Source: Alnus glutinosa (Eukaryota; Streptophyta; Magnoliopsida; Fagales; Betulaceae). Taken from it: 64,000 nucleotides of DNA. Positions 1 to 13,200 of this stretch are shown here, one piece after another (within the stretch, counting starts at the first letter, position 1; each line of letters begins with the position of its first letter). The notes under the pieces were generated by a model that was not told the origin of the DNA, searched no databases, and saw only the letters and a program-made list of their open reading frames with translations. The translations under genes were made by a program, and so were the position numbers. The stretch is taken from the NCBI RefSeq assembly GCF_958979055.1, contig NC_084888.1, positions 6,495,501-6,559,500 of the forward strand. The letters are read 5' to 3'.

Positions 1-71
1 CAAAATCTAATAAACCGATTGAAACCAGAAAATAGAAGAAAAAAAATCTAGAACAAAAACTACTAGTTCAC

Positions 72-777
72 CTGAGATTTCAGATGAAGTAGCTGTTGCA
101 TGGATATTCTTTGTTTCAGGGCTTCATTCTTTAACGCTGCTTCCGTTTTTGCCTGCTCTTTGCAAGAAAACAGCTACAGAAAAAGAGGTCTTATAAGAAC
201 CAGATGAAAACAAAAAACAGTAACTTTAGGTCAGAAGACTATACATATAACTGCAAATTTGGACACTGTGAAACTGAGATGAAATCAAGACAACTTACTA
301 ATTCATGTTTCAAGTTGCAAATATTTCTGGGGAAATTTTCCAATAAAATAAAATTAAAATAAGAAGGAAAATTTGCAGGAGAATAACAAATGCTAAAGCA
401 GAGTACAATATTTGCTCTGGCTTCGACCAAGCAACAATCTGTTTTAACAAATAATGGAAGACATTGCAAAGTTCCCCTTTTAATTTTTCTGTCATTCCAT
501 ACTTTTCCTCGACAAAAGAATGAATTATAACCTTTCATAAGTTTCTGAATAATGAAAGTTCCAGCTCAATCAAGCCATATACTTCATAATAGGCACACTT
601 CAAATGAGGGTTTCTTTTCTAGCTTATAAAATATTAAATGAACTGTAACTCAACCCGTTACTCCCTTTCAAACTTTTTCAACCAGGCAGCTCACAACGCA
701 CTTTAGATGATAGGGGGAGATGTGGAGGAAAAGAAAACTTTTTTGATTTCTACTTTCATTTCAATTAGTTGGAGCTA

Positions 778-827
<50 letters not shown>

Positions 828-1493
828 GCTGACCTCGATTGAGCCAAATATACAAAGGAATAAAAAATTATATTCAATTTCTTATACCCACTACATTGCT
901 CAGCAACCAAAAAGAGCACTGAGAAATGACAGTAATCCACAAAATCTGAATAACACATAATTGTTTCCTATCTCAGTGTCCGTCAAATTCTTCATAAATG
1001 AAAAAAATCTAACAAAGCCAAATAATCAACATGCCAACCCTAATTTCTTCCATTTTCGCAAATGTTCTCAGCAACCAAACATAATCACAAAAAATCAATC
1101 AATTACCTCCTCATTGACCTCTTTGAGCTCCTTCCCCTGGCGCTCTAAAACCGAAGTAAGCCCTGACACCTTTGTCTCCAATCTCTTAAGTTCCCTGCAT
1201 AATTCTTCGGCGTCTTTCTCGCAATTGACCGGCTTCTGAGTGAGCACCGTATCGTTCGAGTCCCCGACGGACTGAAAATAGAGACGATTGGCATTGTTTG
1301 CCGAGCAAAGCTGCTTGCACACAGGGCAAGTACATTTCTTCGCGTTGGAACAATACTCGAACCACTGCTGCAGACTAGGGTTTCAAGCACGCACACAAGC
1401 AACAAAAATAGAATCAATTTCAATTTGTGACTTTTCATTGGACGCACATATACATGTTTATATGTATGTATGCATGTGTGTGTGTGTGTTTAT

Positions 1494-1534
<41 letters not shown>

Positions 1535-1654
1535 CCAGAGCTCGTGGAAGACATGGCCGCAGATGGAGATGGCTTGGATATCTTCAACAATGGGCTTGAG
1601 ATCTTCGTAGCAGATCGAGCAAATGGCCTTGGCAAAAGTGGTGCCACCGACCAT
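72..1654 (-). CDS. TRAIP-like RING-finger E3 ubiquitin ligase, 5' part (cut by left edge)
   Basis: Three exons are visible on the minus strand: 1654-1536, 1374-1107 and 155-72, all with GT-AG borders and matching phases; the gene continues past base 1. The start at 1654 gives a protein beginning MVGGTTFAKAICSICYEDL. A C3HC4 RING finger spans about residues 12-65: CSIC, then CGHVFHELC (its last Cys is split by intron 1), then CPVC. After it come the plant-TRAIP-like stretch RLYFQSVGD and a long Leu/Glu/Lys-rich segment predicted to be coiled coil. TRAIP proteins ubiquitinate stalled replication machinery in the nucleus; that role is inferred from the family. Intron 1 is only 161 bp and its donor is followed at once by a CT run. 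The C-terminus is not in the window, so domains there cannot be judged. Confidence 0.85.
781..824. repeat. (AC)n microsatellite
   Basis: About 22 perfect AC units lie inside the long intron 2 (156-1106) of the TRAIP-like gene. It is likely length-polymorphic. The rest of that intron is AT-rich, and I see no other gene in it. Confidence 0.95.
1496..1530. repeat. (GA)n microsatellite beside a splice donor
   Basis: A pure GA run; on the coding (minus) strand it is a CT run starting a few bases after the intron 1 donor of the TRAIP-like gene. A second CT run at about 1654-1676 lies just before the start codon, so exon 1 sits between two GA/CT microsatellites. Confidence 0.9.
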
Positions 1655-4430
1655 CTCTCTCTCTCTCTCTCTCTCTGCTGAGTGCTCTGGTTCTTAAGCC
1701 GCCAGTCTCACTTTCTCTCTGTGTCTCTGGTTAATCTCAGGAAAAAATAGAGCGGAACTTTGAAATATGTCTGGCTGTCTAAGCGGGAAGAAGAGGGAAA
1801 ATCGATAAAATTTTGCGCACAAATATTTCCCTTTTGATCGTGCTGCCACGTGTTCAATTGCCACGTGTAGATCACTTTTCCGCCCAAAGCAAATCTTAGT
1901 CACTTGGCGTTGAGCCAATCTACCTACAAGGAGAAGGAAATGAAATGAAAATTTCTGCTAATGATTTTAGGGCCATGACCACCAGATCTCAGACCACCTG
2001 CTTTACTGGAGCCCAGAACTCCGTCGACTTCCTGACTTAAACGTTATAAGCTTTATCGTCCGGTTAACCGCTGTACAGTGAACATTACCTTCCATGATTG
2101 ACCTCATTTGTTTGATTCTTTGGAACCCTAGGGTGTGGTTTGATCGAGGAAGTGGATCCTTGTGGGATGCGAAACTATGAACAAGTTGGTTTGTTTCCTT
2201 TCTTTTCTTTGTCCCCATTTTCAGGCCTTTTGCTGGGGAAATAAAATTTGAATTGGGAATTTGGGGGGACGAAAAGAAAATGCACGCCTTTAACGATCTT
2301 AAAAGGTGGGATTTAAAAATCTAAATTTTTTTAGATTTTCAAATCACAGTTAAAGCAATCCTAAAATATAGATTTTGTGCAATTTGATTTAAAATTGCAG
2401 TGCCAAACACACCTAAAAGACTACAGTATCCAATGTATATGCGGACCAACTATACCGAACATATTCAATGAAGAAGTCTTATTGCGTTGTAATTGATAGC
2501 CTCGTTGCATGGCGTTGGTGCTTCTGCAAAACAAAAAAGTCGTCAGAAGCCAGTCGGTTCTGGGCGATCGGGAGTGATATAGGCAGTTGTGTGAGCTGGT
2601 CATGAATAAATCGACTATAATAAGTAAGAGGTTTTACTTGAGTGAGGGTGTATTTGAGTCCGAGGGCAACGTGCCTTTCTGATGTTTGGGAGATGGTTGG
2701 GCTTTTCTAAAGAACATGCCATTTTTGGGTTCATTGATATTTGGGACCTCAGAGAGTCTCCCAAATTTCATAGATGAAATTTTCTTGAATAATTAGTAAA
2801 TTCATCCATGAAAATTTGAGAAGGGTATTTTAGATTTATGTGCTAACTTTTCCTCGATCCACGGATGACAGTTGATATCGGGCCCTCCACAATCCACATG
2901 GAATTTAAATCGTTATTAATCTTGTAACTTAAATACGTTGCAAGACGCATGCTCAAGACAATATGCAAGTTCATGCCCTTTTTCTTTCTTTCTTTTTTAT
3001 TTTTTTAGATACATGAAAAAATTACACTAGAAAAGAAAAACAAACAACAAACAAGGTTTGGACAGCTTAAAATTAAACTAGGAATTGAAGTATGCAAAAA
3101 CGGTGCTTCTGAATATACGGGCTTAAAGATTCGTGACACGAATGTCAATAATCGAGACCACTAGTTAATGTGGTTTGGTGTTGGTAAAGACCCCTGAAGA
3201 CCCAAATATAATGATAAGGATGAACAAGGGGAAGGAACAAAGAAGCCCAAAAATATAAAAGAAATAACAAAAACAGTATGATAAATAGCAATTGTTCGGT
3301 TGAAGGAGGTGGAGTGAGAGATTTCCTTGATGGCACGTGGGTTCCACGCGCCGCTAAGGGGAGACCTCTCAGTAGCAGGAATCGTAGTTTCACCTGACTC
3401 CACCGATGCCTGAAGCAGAGGAAGGCAGGGGAGTTGATGTGGCCGCTACTCGCCAGTGAGAGCGAAGAACACTCTGGTGTGTGTGGGCCACAAGTTGGTG
3501 AGCAGGCGACGGTAAAGAGAACGGCAACCGTTGGTCGAAGTCGTGGACGTCGAATAACCCGTTGGTGAAGTGTGTGTCTTGTAATAGTTGATGAAGGAGC
3601 GTAGATCTATATCCGAAAATATCAATCGTAACACCTTATCGAAAATTACAGAGAACTTGGTAGATGATGGAGGAAATTACCAGAAACATATACTGCGTGG
3701 AGACAATAAACGCAAATACATCAAAATGGTGAGGAAACCTCATAAGAGGTGGGATAGATTTTGGGAGTTTATGGCTTATCTCCCAATGCCGTAAAAGCTG
3801 TGAAGGAAGTGGTTGGATGGGTAAGTTGAGAACGGAAGGTGGAAAGTTGAGTGAGGAGACCTCATAAGAATCGGAAGGCAAAGGAAGAGGGAGGGCTTCC
3901 CTCCCATGTCAGTATACACAAGAGAAGGTTCAGGGGTTAGAGGGGAGAGAACGGCCAAAAAGAAAAAAAAGAAAAAAAGAAAAACCCCTTTAAATCGATT
4001 GACAATCTTTTTCTTTTATAATTGTAACTGGTACATCACATAATTCCAGGCTCCACGTTCTTATAATTGCAAAAAATATATGTAATTGATTGCAACATTT
4101 CTTTACCCTCACTTCTTGCGCAAGATCTGACACAAAAAACCCATGAATATGTATTGCTTTAATAATATCAATAATGTAATGAAATATCTCTAGTATAATC
4201 ATCAATAAAAAATATAAGCTAGAGCCTAGAAAGAAAAAGGAATTCGGGAAACAAGTGAAAGAACAAACAAATAGTATTAAGAAGAAAATAACAAAAAGAA
4301 GTCCAGCTCGTTTGTCAGGGCATTCCAAATGACCACTTATACCCTCCCTATCATAAACCATACTTAAACAATTGGAAGGTTAAAATCGTCATTCGGGCTA
4401 TTCCATTTTCATCGTAGTCTTCGTATGGCG
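1655..4430. other. Intergenic region between divergently transcribed TRAIP-like and SEC10 genes
   Basis: The first few hundred bases should hold the TRAIP-like promoter (minus strand), and about 4380-4600 the SEC10 promoter and leader. Two CACGTG motifs (G-box-like), near 1846 and 1861, lie upstream of the TRAIP-like start. At 2280-2430 there is AT-rich sequence of the kind seen at 22997-23291. At 3120-3960 there is moderately GC-rich DNA with no long ORF that I can assign. No convincing gene is seen. Confidence 0.6.
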
Positions 4431-4758
4431 AACAGCCTGGTCTTTCCGGTCTCTCCCTCTCCATCGATCTAACCCATCCGAGCAGTGGAGGGGCAATCGA
4501 AACTCTCAGCGACCGTCTCTGTCAGTGTCTCTCTCGCTCATTCAGGCCGCCTAGAGGTGCTATTTCCGTTTTTGCCCTCCTTGAGATCGGACTAAATAAA
4601 GAAAACGTTTTTTTATTATATATAATTTTCTCAGGAATTTGTTGTCTTTGTCGAAGGAATTGTCAGTTTAGATTCGTTTCAATTGCATTATCCACGAGAT
4701 TGAAATCGTGTGATCCCATACTTATTCTTCTTATGAGTTATTATTTTACCTGTTACAG

Positions 4759-7235
4759 ATGAAAGATAGCAGAGATGCTGTCATGAACGATAAATCCTCA
4801 AAATCTTCATCTGTTAGCCCTCTCCCACTCATTCTTGATGTGGATGACTTTAAGGTAGGCCTCAAAACGCATCAATTTATGTTATACATATTAGCCTATT
4901 GTCTTCTAGCTCTTCAATTTCAGCTAGGTCTTGTTGGTCTTACATTTATGTTTTGGTAATTAATTCGATGATTTACTGGGAGAGATGTGCTTAGAGATTT
5001 AGGTTTGGAACTTGTAGGGTGATTTTTCATTTGACGCGTTGTTTGGGAACTTGGTGAATGAGCTTCTGCCGTCTTTCCACGACGAAGAAACTTATTCATC
5101 AGAAGGGCATGGCAGTGGCGTCGGTGGAAATGATGCTTTGTCGAATGGACATTTACGAGGGGATGCCGCGAAATCGGCTGCCCCTTTGTTTCCAGAAGTG
5201 GATAAGCTCTTGGCCCTATTCAAGGATTCGTATAAGGAGTTGGTTGATCTTCGAAAGCAGGTATGTTTTTGGAACCATAGGTTATGGAATGCGGAATCTA
5301 AAAATAATCATTGGTATGATGAGGTTTTCATTTTTCCGTTTCTTTTCGTACTGGTTTAAGGTTGATGGCAGACTCTTCAATCTCAAGAAGGAGGTCTCTG
5401 TCCAAGATTCTAAGCACCGCAAGACACTCGCTGAGGTTAGTTAACTGAAGGGGATTTGTTGCTTTGAATTGTAATACATGTAATGGGTCTTCCCATGAAT
5501 CTGAAAATTGAGTTGCATATGATGGTTATATGTCCCTTGCGCTTTTAATGATTTTGCTTTACTTTTTAAAAAAATGATTGTTACATGTATCTTTTCTTTT
5601 TCAGCTGGAAAAAGGTGTAGATGGATTGTTTGATAGCTTTGCAAGATTGGATTCACGTATTTCAAGTGTTGGACAGACTGCCGCAAAGATTGGAGATCAT
5701 TTGCAGGTAGAGTTTTCCCATGCTTCATTGCCATATGCTTATGATCCTTGTAGTTAATACAATTTTATCACCATCTCTATTGAAATTTTGTTATTTTATG
5801 TTTTCATTTATATAGCGTTTTCTTGTCAGAGTGCAGATGCTCAGCGAGAAACTGCTAGTCAAACAATAGAGCTTATAAAGGTATTGTCAATTGATCATTT
5901 AGTTTAGGATACCCTTTGTTAGGATGTGCTAACTGCATTATTAATTAATCCCTGCAGTACTTGATGGAGTTCAATAGCAGCCCAGGAGACCTAATGGAAC
6001 TTTCACCACTATTTTCTGATGACAGCCGTGTTGCGGAGGCTGCTTCAATTGCACAGAAATTGCGTAAGATGGCCTTAGTTAACCATAAAGTTATTTTCAT
6101 AATTTTCATGAGACAACCTTCTATTTATTTGCATAAGCATGATGATGCTCTCTCTAAACTTAACAGCTTTTCGTGACAGAATCAGGTATCATTCTGTTGT
6201 TACTAGAATTAGTTGCGAGCCCCATTTCAGTTAAAGCCAAGAGAATTTTGAGACTTTCTTTTATGTTTGCATTCTTGTCAAAAACGTCATGATACTTTAT
6301 GCTTTTTGAGGGTTGGCTTTGGAATGGGGCTGGGAATCCTTTTCTTTTTCTTTTTTTTTTTTTTTTTTTTAATTTATATATATATATATGAAAAAAGAGA
6401 AGTTTTACATAAAATTTGGGAAAAGAATGAGATAAAAAGAAAAAAAGAAAAAATCGGTCTCTTTGTAAGTTGTTGTAAGACTGAGGAGGGCTGAAAACTA
6501 AGGAAAAATGAATGTTCAGTAGAAAATTTTGTAACATAAACAGAAACAAATGATCTATAGTTTTACTTTGTACGGAATAAGTATGGTCTTTCATTTCTGG
6601 TAGGTAGATAACTATTTCTCAAATGCTTATGCCAAGCTACAGTTCATATCAAGAATGTTAGAGAAGTTGCCGATATTATTTCGTCATAGATGAATTATCT
6701 GTGTGATACTTGTATGCTTTTCACTGCTTTGTAAACAACTTGCTATTTCTATTGATTTTAGGGTCATTTGCTGAGGAAGATATCGGAAGACAAGGAATAG
6801 GTGCACCGCCAGTTATGGGGAACGCTGCTGCTAGCAGAGGATTGGAAGTTGCGGTTGCTAATCTGCAGGATTATTGTAATGGTAGGGTAAATTTTACAGA
6901 ATAGTGGACGTATTGACTCCTCAAGAAAATCAAAATCACATATTATATTATGCATAAGAGATCTAAGAAGTCCGGTGTCTTTAAAAAATGTTTAGAAAAC
7001 CAAATGTTTTATAATTGCTGTTTGATACAAGGTCTTTTGAAATTTAAGTTGGAAGTTGATATTATCTTTTCACTTATAAGTGTGTGCGCCTGTGATAATG
7101 CAGTTGTTAGTCTAATTGCCATGAGGTGGTATTTAGGAAAGTGGTTTTAAATAATTATTCATTTGGAAGCAGAAAAGATAATATTATTTTCTTGGACACG
7201 AAATTTCTATGATTTGTGGACAGACAAGAGTATCA

Positions 7236-7272
<37 letters not shown>

Positions 7273-10200
7273 GTAATAAACGAAATAGCATTAAAAAAGC
7301 GTAAAGGCGCCCCTAAGCATACATGGAGTATACAAGGATACCGAAACAAAAGAAAAACAGAAAACAAAGAAAGAACACCTGAAAAACCCGAAAAACAGAA
7401 GAGATGATACATCAAGAGTATCAAGTTTTGACAGATAAAGGGTGTTGGGGAAGTCTACTTCTAAAAATCGAGACGGGAAATGGGTATATCTGTGTGTCTT
7501 TATTAAAATCATTGTACTAAATATATTTCTATCTGCATTTGTGTTTGATTTTACTATCATAAGATCCATAGAGAGTACAATTAATAACTATATATAAATT
7601 TCCCAACAATGTTGTATATTACCTGATAATACTGCCCTAACTTTATTAAATGAAGGTAAATTTTCTTGTAAGTTGAAGCCACTGTTGGACATGCTTGGCT
7701 TGGACCTTTTAATGAGAAAGGTGTCGTGCAGATCATAATGTATTCTTAGGTTTTGCATTATTGAAAGGATCAGGCTTCCTTTTCTAATTGAGTTTTACAA
7801 CCCTACAATGTGTATTTCGTTCTTTTTTTTCATTGTAATATGGTTTTAACGATATAAACAAGATTAAGAAAGTGAGAAATGTGTTCTCTGTGTAAAAGCT
7901 GCCAACTCTGATAGACTTGTGTGATTGAGAAGTAATAGATACGTGAATTTGTTTTTCCTCTCCAATTCAAAGCTGAGGAAGATTGGACCCTTTCGATAGT
8001 AAATTATAAATTCTATATGCTAAGGATTGGAAAAGAAAAATGTTTTTAGTGAGTTCTACGGATTGCTTGCTCGTTTTCAGTGGTGTTTGTTCTTGTGTAG
8101 AACTGGAGAACAGATTGCTTGCTCGTTTTGATGCAGCATCACAGAGGAGAGAATTGTCTTCAATGGCAGAATGTGCTAAAATTTTATCTCAGGTAAATAC
8201 TTTTGTTATGTCTGATATGTAATAATTTATTTATTATTGATTTTAAACTTCATGGCTTCATTAAGTAGCTCTTCCTTCCCTCCAATCCAATTCATGATTT
8301 TAAACTTAATGGTTTTCTTATATTGAAAGACTGAGAAATTCGATTGTGGGCAGTTAGAATAGTTTGAAGGCTGTTGTCTAATGTTAGTGGTGAAGTAGTG
8401 TTAATGCATAGTATTCTTCTCCAAGAGGTGTTAAACTTTTAAACTTTGCCAGTATTTATGGTTTTCAGCTTGTGTTTTTAATGGTAGGTGTTGTTTGTAG
8501 TTTTAAGCCATTATCCGTGATCTGTTGTATACATTCACTGTGTTGAATGCCCTATTTTCACTATAAGACTCCATAGTATTCTTTTTTTCCCCTCAAAGGG
8601 AAGTTTCCAATGCCTTTATCCCAATGCTCAATCACCTGGCCATTGCACAGATGTTTTGACTATGCTGGGTGATTTTTATTGTTTACCAAATGGGTTGGGA
8701 CATTAAAACGTGATTAAGTGGTTTAATTTGGCTACTTGCCCCTTCAAGACATTAATGATTGCCTTTCCAATTCTCTAAAACTTGTACAGATGTAATGTGC
8801 TCACAGTTTTTGGAATCTGATGTTAACCATATTTTATGTTTGCTGACAGCTCCATCAGAATCATAAGAATTGATGTAAAGTGCCTGTAGATTTCCTATTT
8901 CTTCTTTAATAATGTTGTCGTTCATTTTGGGCTTTGGGCCCCCCTTCTGTACGAAGGAAGTTATTTCATTTTTAGGATTTTGATTTGATGCATTTTCATT
9001 TTGAACAGATAATATGAATTTAAGATGCTGTAACATGAGCTTAACTGAATCAGAATAATTTATTGAAGTCAGTTAAAGGATTATTTATTTATTTTTCCTT
9101 CCTTTTTATCTTCTTTATCTCACTGGTCTACTTCTGCACTGCAGTTTAACAGGGGTACAAGTGCCATGCAACATTATGTAGCAACACGTCCTATGTTTAT
9201 TGACGTGGAAGTCATGAATGCAGACACGAGGTTGGTTCTTGGGGACCAGGGTGCACAAGCTAGTCCTAGCAATGTCGCTCGTGGGCTTTCTTCGCTGTAC
9301 AAAGAAATTACAGGTTTGAAGGATTGCCACTGATCTTAATGCAAACGATTGAATTATTTAACAGATTTGTTATGTCTTTATTGTTTGTCTTGCAGATACC
9401 GTGCGTAAAGAAGCAGCAACAATTATGGCCGTATTCCCTTCTCCTAATGAAGTTATGTCAATTTTAGTACAGGTATACAGGCAGGGGATTATTCTTTTTT
9501 TTTTCCCCTAGTTTCATCGATTTCAGGTTGTGCAATCAAACTTTATTTTAGTATACAAAGATTGTATTTGTTAGTAATTTCATAAATATGACTAGCTTTT
9601 TTTCTGTCGTATGCAGCGAGTTTTGGAGCAGCGAGTAACAGCTCTCCTGGACAAATTATTAGTGAAGCCATCTCTTGTGAATCTACCTCCTATGGAAGAG
9701 GGTGGACTTCTATTAGTGAGTAGAACTACTAGAGCTTTGGTTCTTCTTCTTATACCAATCCCAGGTTGAACTAACAACCTCATCTTTATTTAATTCACAT
9801 TTAACTTGATTCTTCAGTATCTTAGAATGCTGGCAGTGGCATATGAGAAGACACAAGAACTTGCTAGAGACCTACGAGCTGTGGGATGTGGTGACTTAGA
9901 TGTTGAGGGTAATGAATTATTTTTAAATTGCTTGTGCCGTTGTGCATTTTTCCTGTGTTTGATATCAAATGTTAATGGTTACTGGAATAAATCATGTTGA
10001 CAATGTTTGAGGGTAAACTTTGGTAATATTGAAGGAAATGTACAATAGAACATTGTACTAGAGGAACATGACGTCATGCAGGTTTTTCATGGCATCTTAT
10101 AGAAGGATATTCATAACTCAGGATGCCTGCTATGGAATTAAGGAAATTCCAATGCTTGTTATGGTGATATGTTGCAATGGTTGTGTGGGAAACTATTTAG

Positions 10201-13200
10201 GTAGTTCTGAATTGGGTATACAAACCTTCTGTTTTTGATACCTGTAACATGCATTACCTTGTAAAACATACCAGGAAGTGCGTGGTTTAATTCTAGCTGG
10301 CTCAATTAATTGATTCTATTCGATTCTAGAAATTTCAGGTTTCATTTCAGCATTTGTATTCTGGTAGTAAAGATATTAAGTTAAATTGATGCACTATTCC
10401 ATCTTGGAAGGGTTTTCCCTTGTGGGGAAAAAGTTGAATACCTTATTTTAAAGTAAGTCCATAAGGGTGAAAAATGGCGCTTTGTGTACAGTTTTTATTT
10501 GGGGTCATATTTTATCACATTACTAGTGGATATTTCGTTTGTATAACGTAACTAAGCTGCCAATCTTGAATTACTAATTATTTATCAGACAACACTCAAC
10601 AGTGTAACTGCTTTCAAATGATACACTGTTTTTTAGTTATTTGCCTTGATTCATGTACAAGTTTTACTTTTTTGTCGTAATAGCAACTCTCTCTGTTGGT
10701 TCAGGCCTCACAGAGTCTCTGTTTTCTGCTCACAAGGATGAATATCCTGAACAAGAGCAGGCCTCTCTTAGACAACTATATCACGCAAAGGTCTTCCTCA
10801 ATTGCATCATTTCTTGATATAAGTTTTTGACTGTCATCTTGCTTTAGTGGAAACAACCTGTAACGTGATAATGCTACACAGATGGAAGAATTGCGTGCTG
10901 AAAGCCAGCAGATCTCTGAGTCAACTGGGACAATTGGGCGCTCAAAAGGAGCTTCGGTAGCATCTTCTCACCAGCAAATATCTGTCACTGTTGTCACAGA
11001 GTTTGTGCGCTGGAATGAGGAAGCAATTTCCAGATGTACTTTATTTTCATCTCAGGTAATATTTGAAAATGCAATTAACATCATATGTAATTAGTAGGAT
11101 TCCTCATTTTACAGCTCAATTTAACTGGTATTCAATATATAATGCTTGGATAAGTACCTCTTAAAAAGTTTGAAGAAAAAATAATAAAATGTACAAATGT
11201 CTCCACTTGCTTTCAAAAGTTCTCCATTATAGTCGAGCCCTTTGGTTCTCCTATGCCCTCACTGAGAAGTAGGGATGTAAATAAGTCAGTCCGTTCGACA
11301 GCCCGCTCGATTTAGCCCGATCCGAACTCGAGCTCGATACTGTAGAAACTCGATCGTTACTGTTGAAACCCGCTCGATTAGTAAGTGATACATACCCGAC
11401 TCGCTCGACAAAACTCGATAGGGGCTCGCGAGCTCAACTCGTTTAAAGCTCGACCGGATCGCTCGCCCGACTCGTTAGTTCGACTCGTTAGCTCGTTCAT
11501 ATCTTACATATATATTAGTAAATAGTAAACATAGTATAATATATATAGTATTACATATTAATTATAATACTTTGATAACAATATTGAGTATGTTAAATTA
11601 ACGTATTAAGTTATTAATAGTTAGTATGTAACAATATAACAATATTAAATAGTTAGCATATATATATAAACACATATATCACATCACACATGGTTAACAA
11701 TAGTTATATATTATACTTATATTATAGTTACTTAGTTATATAGAATATATTAGACTTACTATTTGTTCACATTATACATATACCATTGTTTATACTCTGT
11801 AATTATATATAATAACATATTATTAATTTGTTACTTATAAACTATAGTTATGTAATATATTTTATAATATGCCTTATATACTTACATATTATATATTTAT
11901 GTTATTAATAAATGCATAGAGGTTGTTCATAAATTTGGGCTTGAATTCTGCTTTGATCACTCATTGAAAAATTTAATAGTTTACATCGAGTTCTAGTTGA
12001 GCCGAGCTTGTCCAGTAACCCGGCTCGGCTCGAATGTCATTTTCAACGAACTCGAGCTTGAGCTCGAGCTCGCCCGAGTTTTAAATGAGCCGAGCTTGAA
12101 CATGTAATTTATAGCTCGGCTCGAATTCGAGCTCGACTATTTAGGCTCGACTCATAAACGAGCCAGTCTTGAAATCTTTAAACTCGACTCGGCTCGGCTC
12201 GATTACATCCCTACTGAGAAGGTTCTTTCACTTGTATCACAGTTCTCTTTTCTTTCTTGTGAAATGAGATTACGCATTCTCCAAGTTCCATTGCTTTAAG
12301 CAAAATTTTGGATAATTTAAAGGGGTTTGAAAATCTGTTCAAGCACTTAAAAAATAGGAATAGGAAACTCCTAAAATGACCATTGTAAATCAAAACAAGG
12401 ATGAGGATTGTTTTAAATGGATGGGTGTGAAGATTGAATAATTAAAGTTTGTTAGGTAATAGAAATGGTGTTTTGAAATTATATTTCTCTTTTGGATCCG
12501 ATGGTAGAAATGGGACCAGTCAACAAAGCAGTGGTTCCCTTTGTAACCTGTACCAGTCATTTATCTCTGTTGTATATTTTTGCTGGTGGTTAAGGTCTCA
12601 AGCCTCGCTTCTACCTTCTTCTTTTTTTAATTGCTAATTCCACACATACCCATTGAGTTTGGAACCTACGGCCTCCCCCTCCATCCCATTCATATGGGAG
12701 GAGGTACTGTTTGAGCTCTGTTCATTGGTGAAGCTCTTTTCTACTTTTGATTGGTGTTAATTCATATATTTGTGCTCTGTGGCTGGGTGAGTTTGTAGCT
12801 GATCTAGTAATAGATGTCTTTAGGCTAAGATCAAATTAGGATGCCCAAAACATAATAGTTAGAATAAAAAATGGAACAGACAAGAACTCATCAAGCCTTA
12901 TGAAACAGACCCTATGTTTGATAACAGTTTTCAAAAAGTGTTTTTATTGTTTAAACGATAATGTGGGGTAGCTTCCCTACCCTTGAAGTATCTTGGTCTT
13001 CCGTGAGGGCATCTTATAAGGCCAAGCATATATAAGACGATGCTATTGAGAAGATAAAACGTTTGTTGGCTAGTTGGAAAATGTTGTATTTGTCTAAGGG
13101 TGGTAGGATTACCCTTATCAAGAGCACATTTTCCAACTTACCTACGCATTTCATGTCTCTGTTCCTCTGCGTACGAGTGTTGCAAATTGTATTGAGAAGT

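Noticed and set aside
4759..4959. Start of SEC10 in a longer first exon
   Set aside because: The frame reads on past 4854 into non-conserved hydrophobic sequence; the donor after DDFK and the acceptor before [10 protein letters not shown] restore the family sequence.
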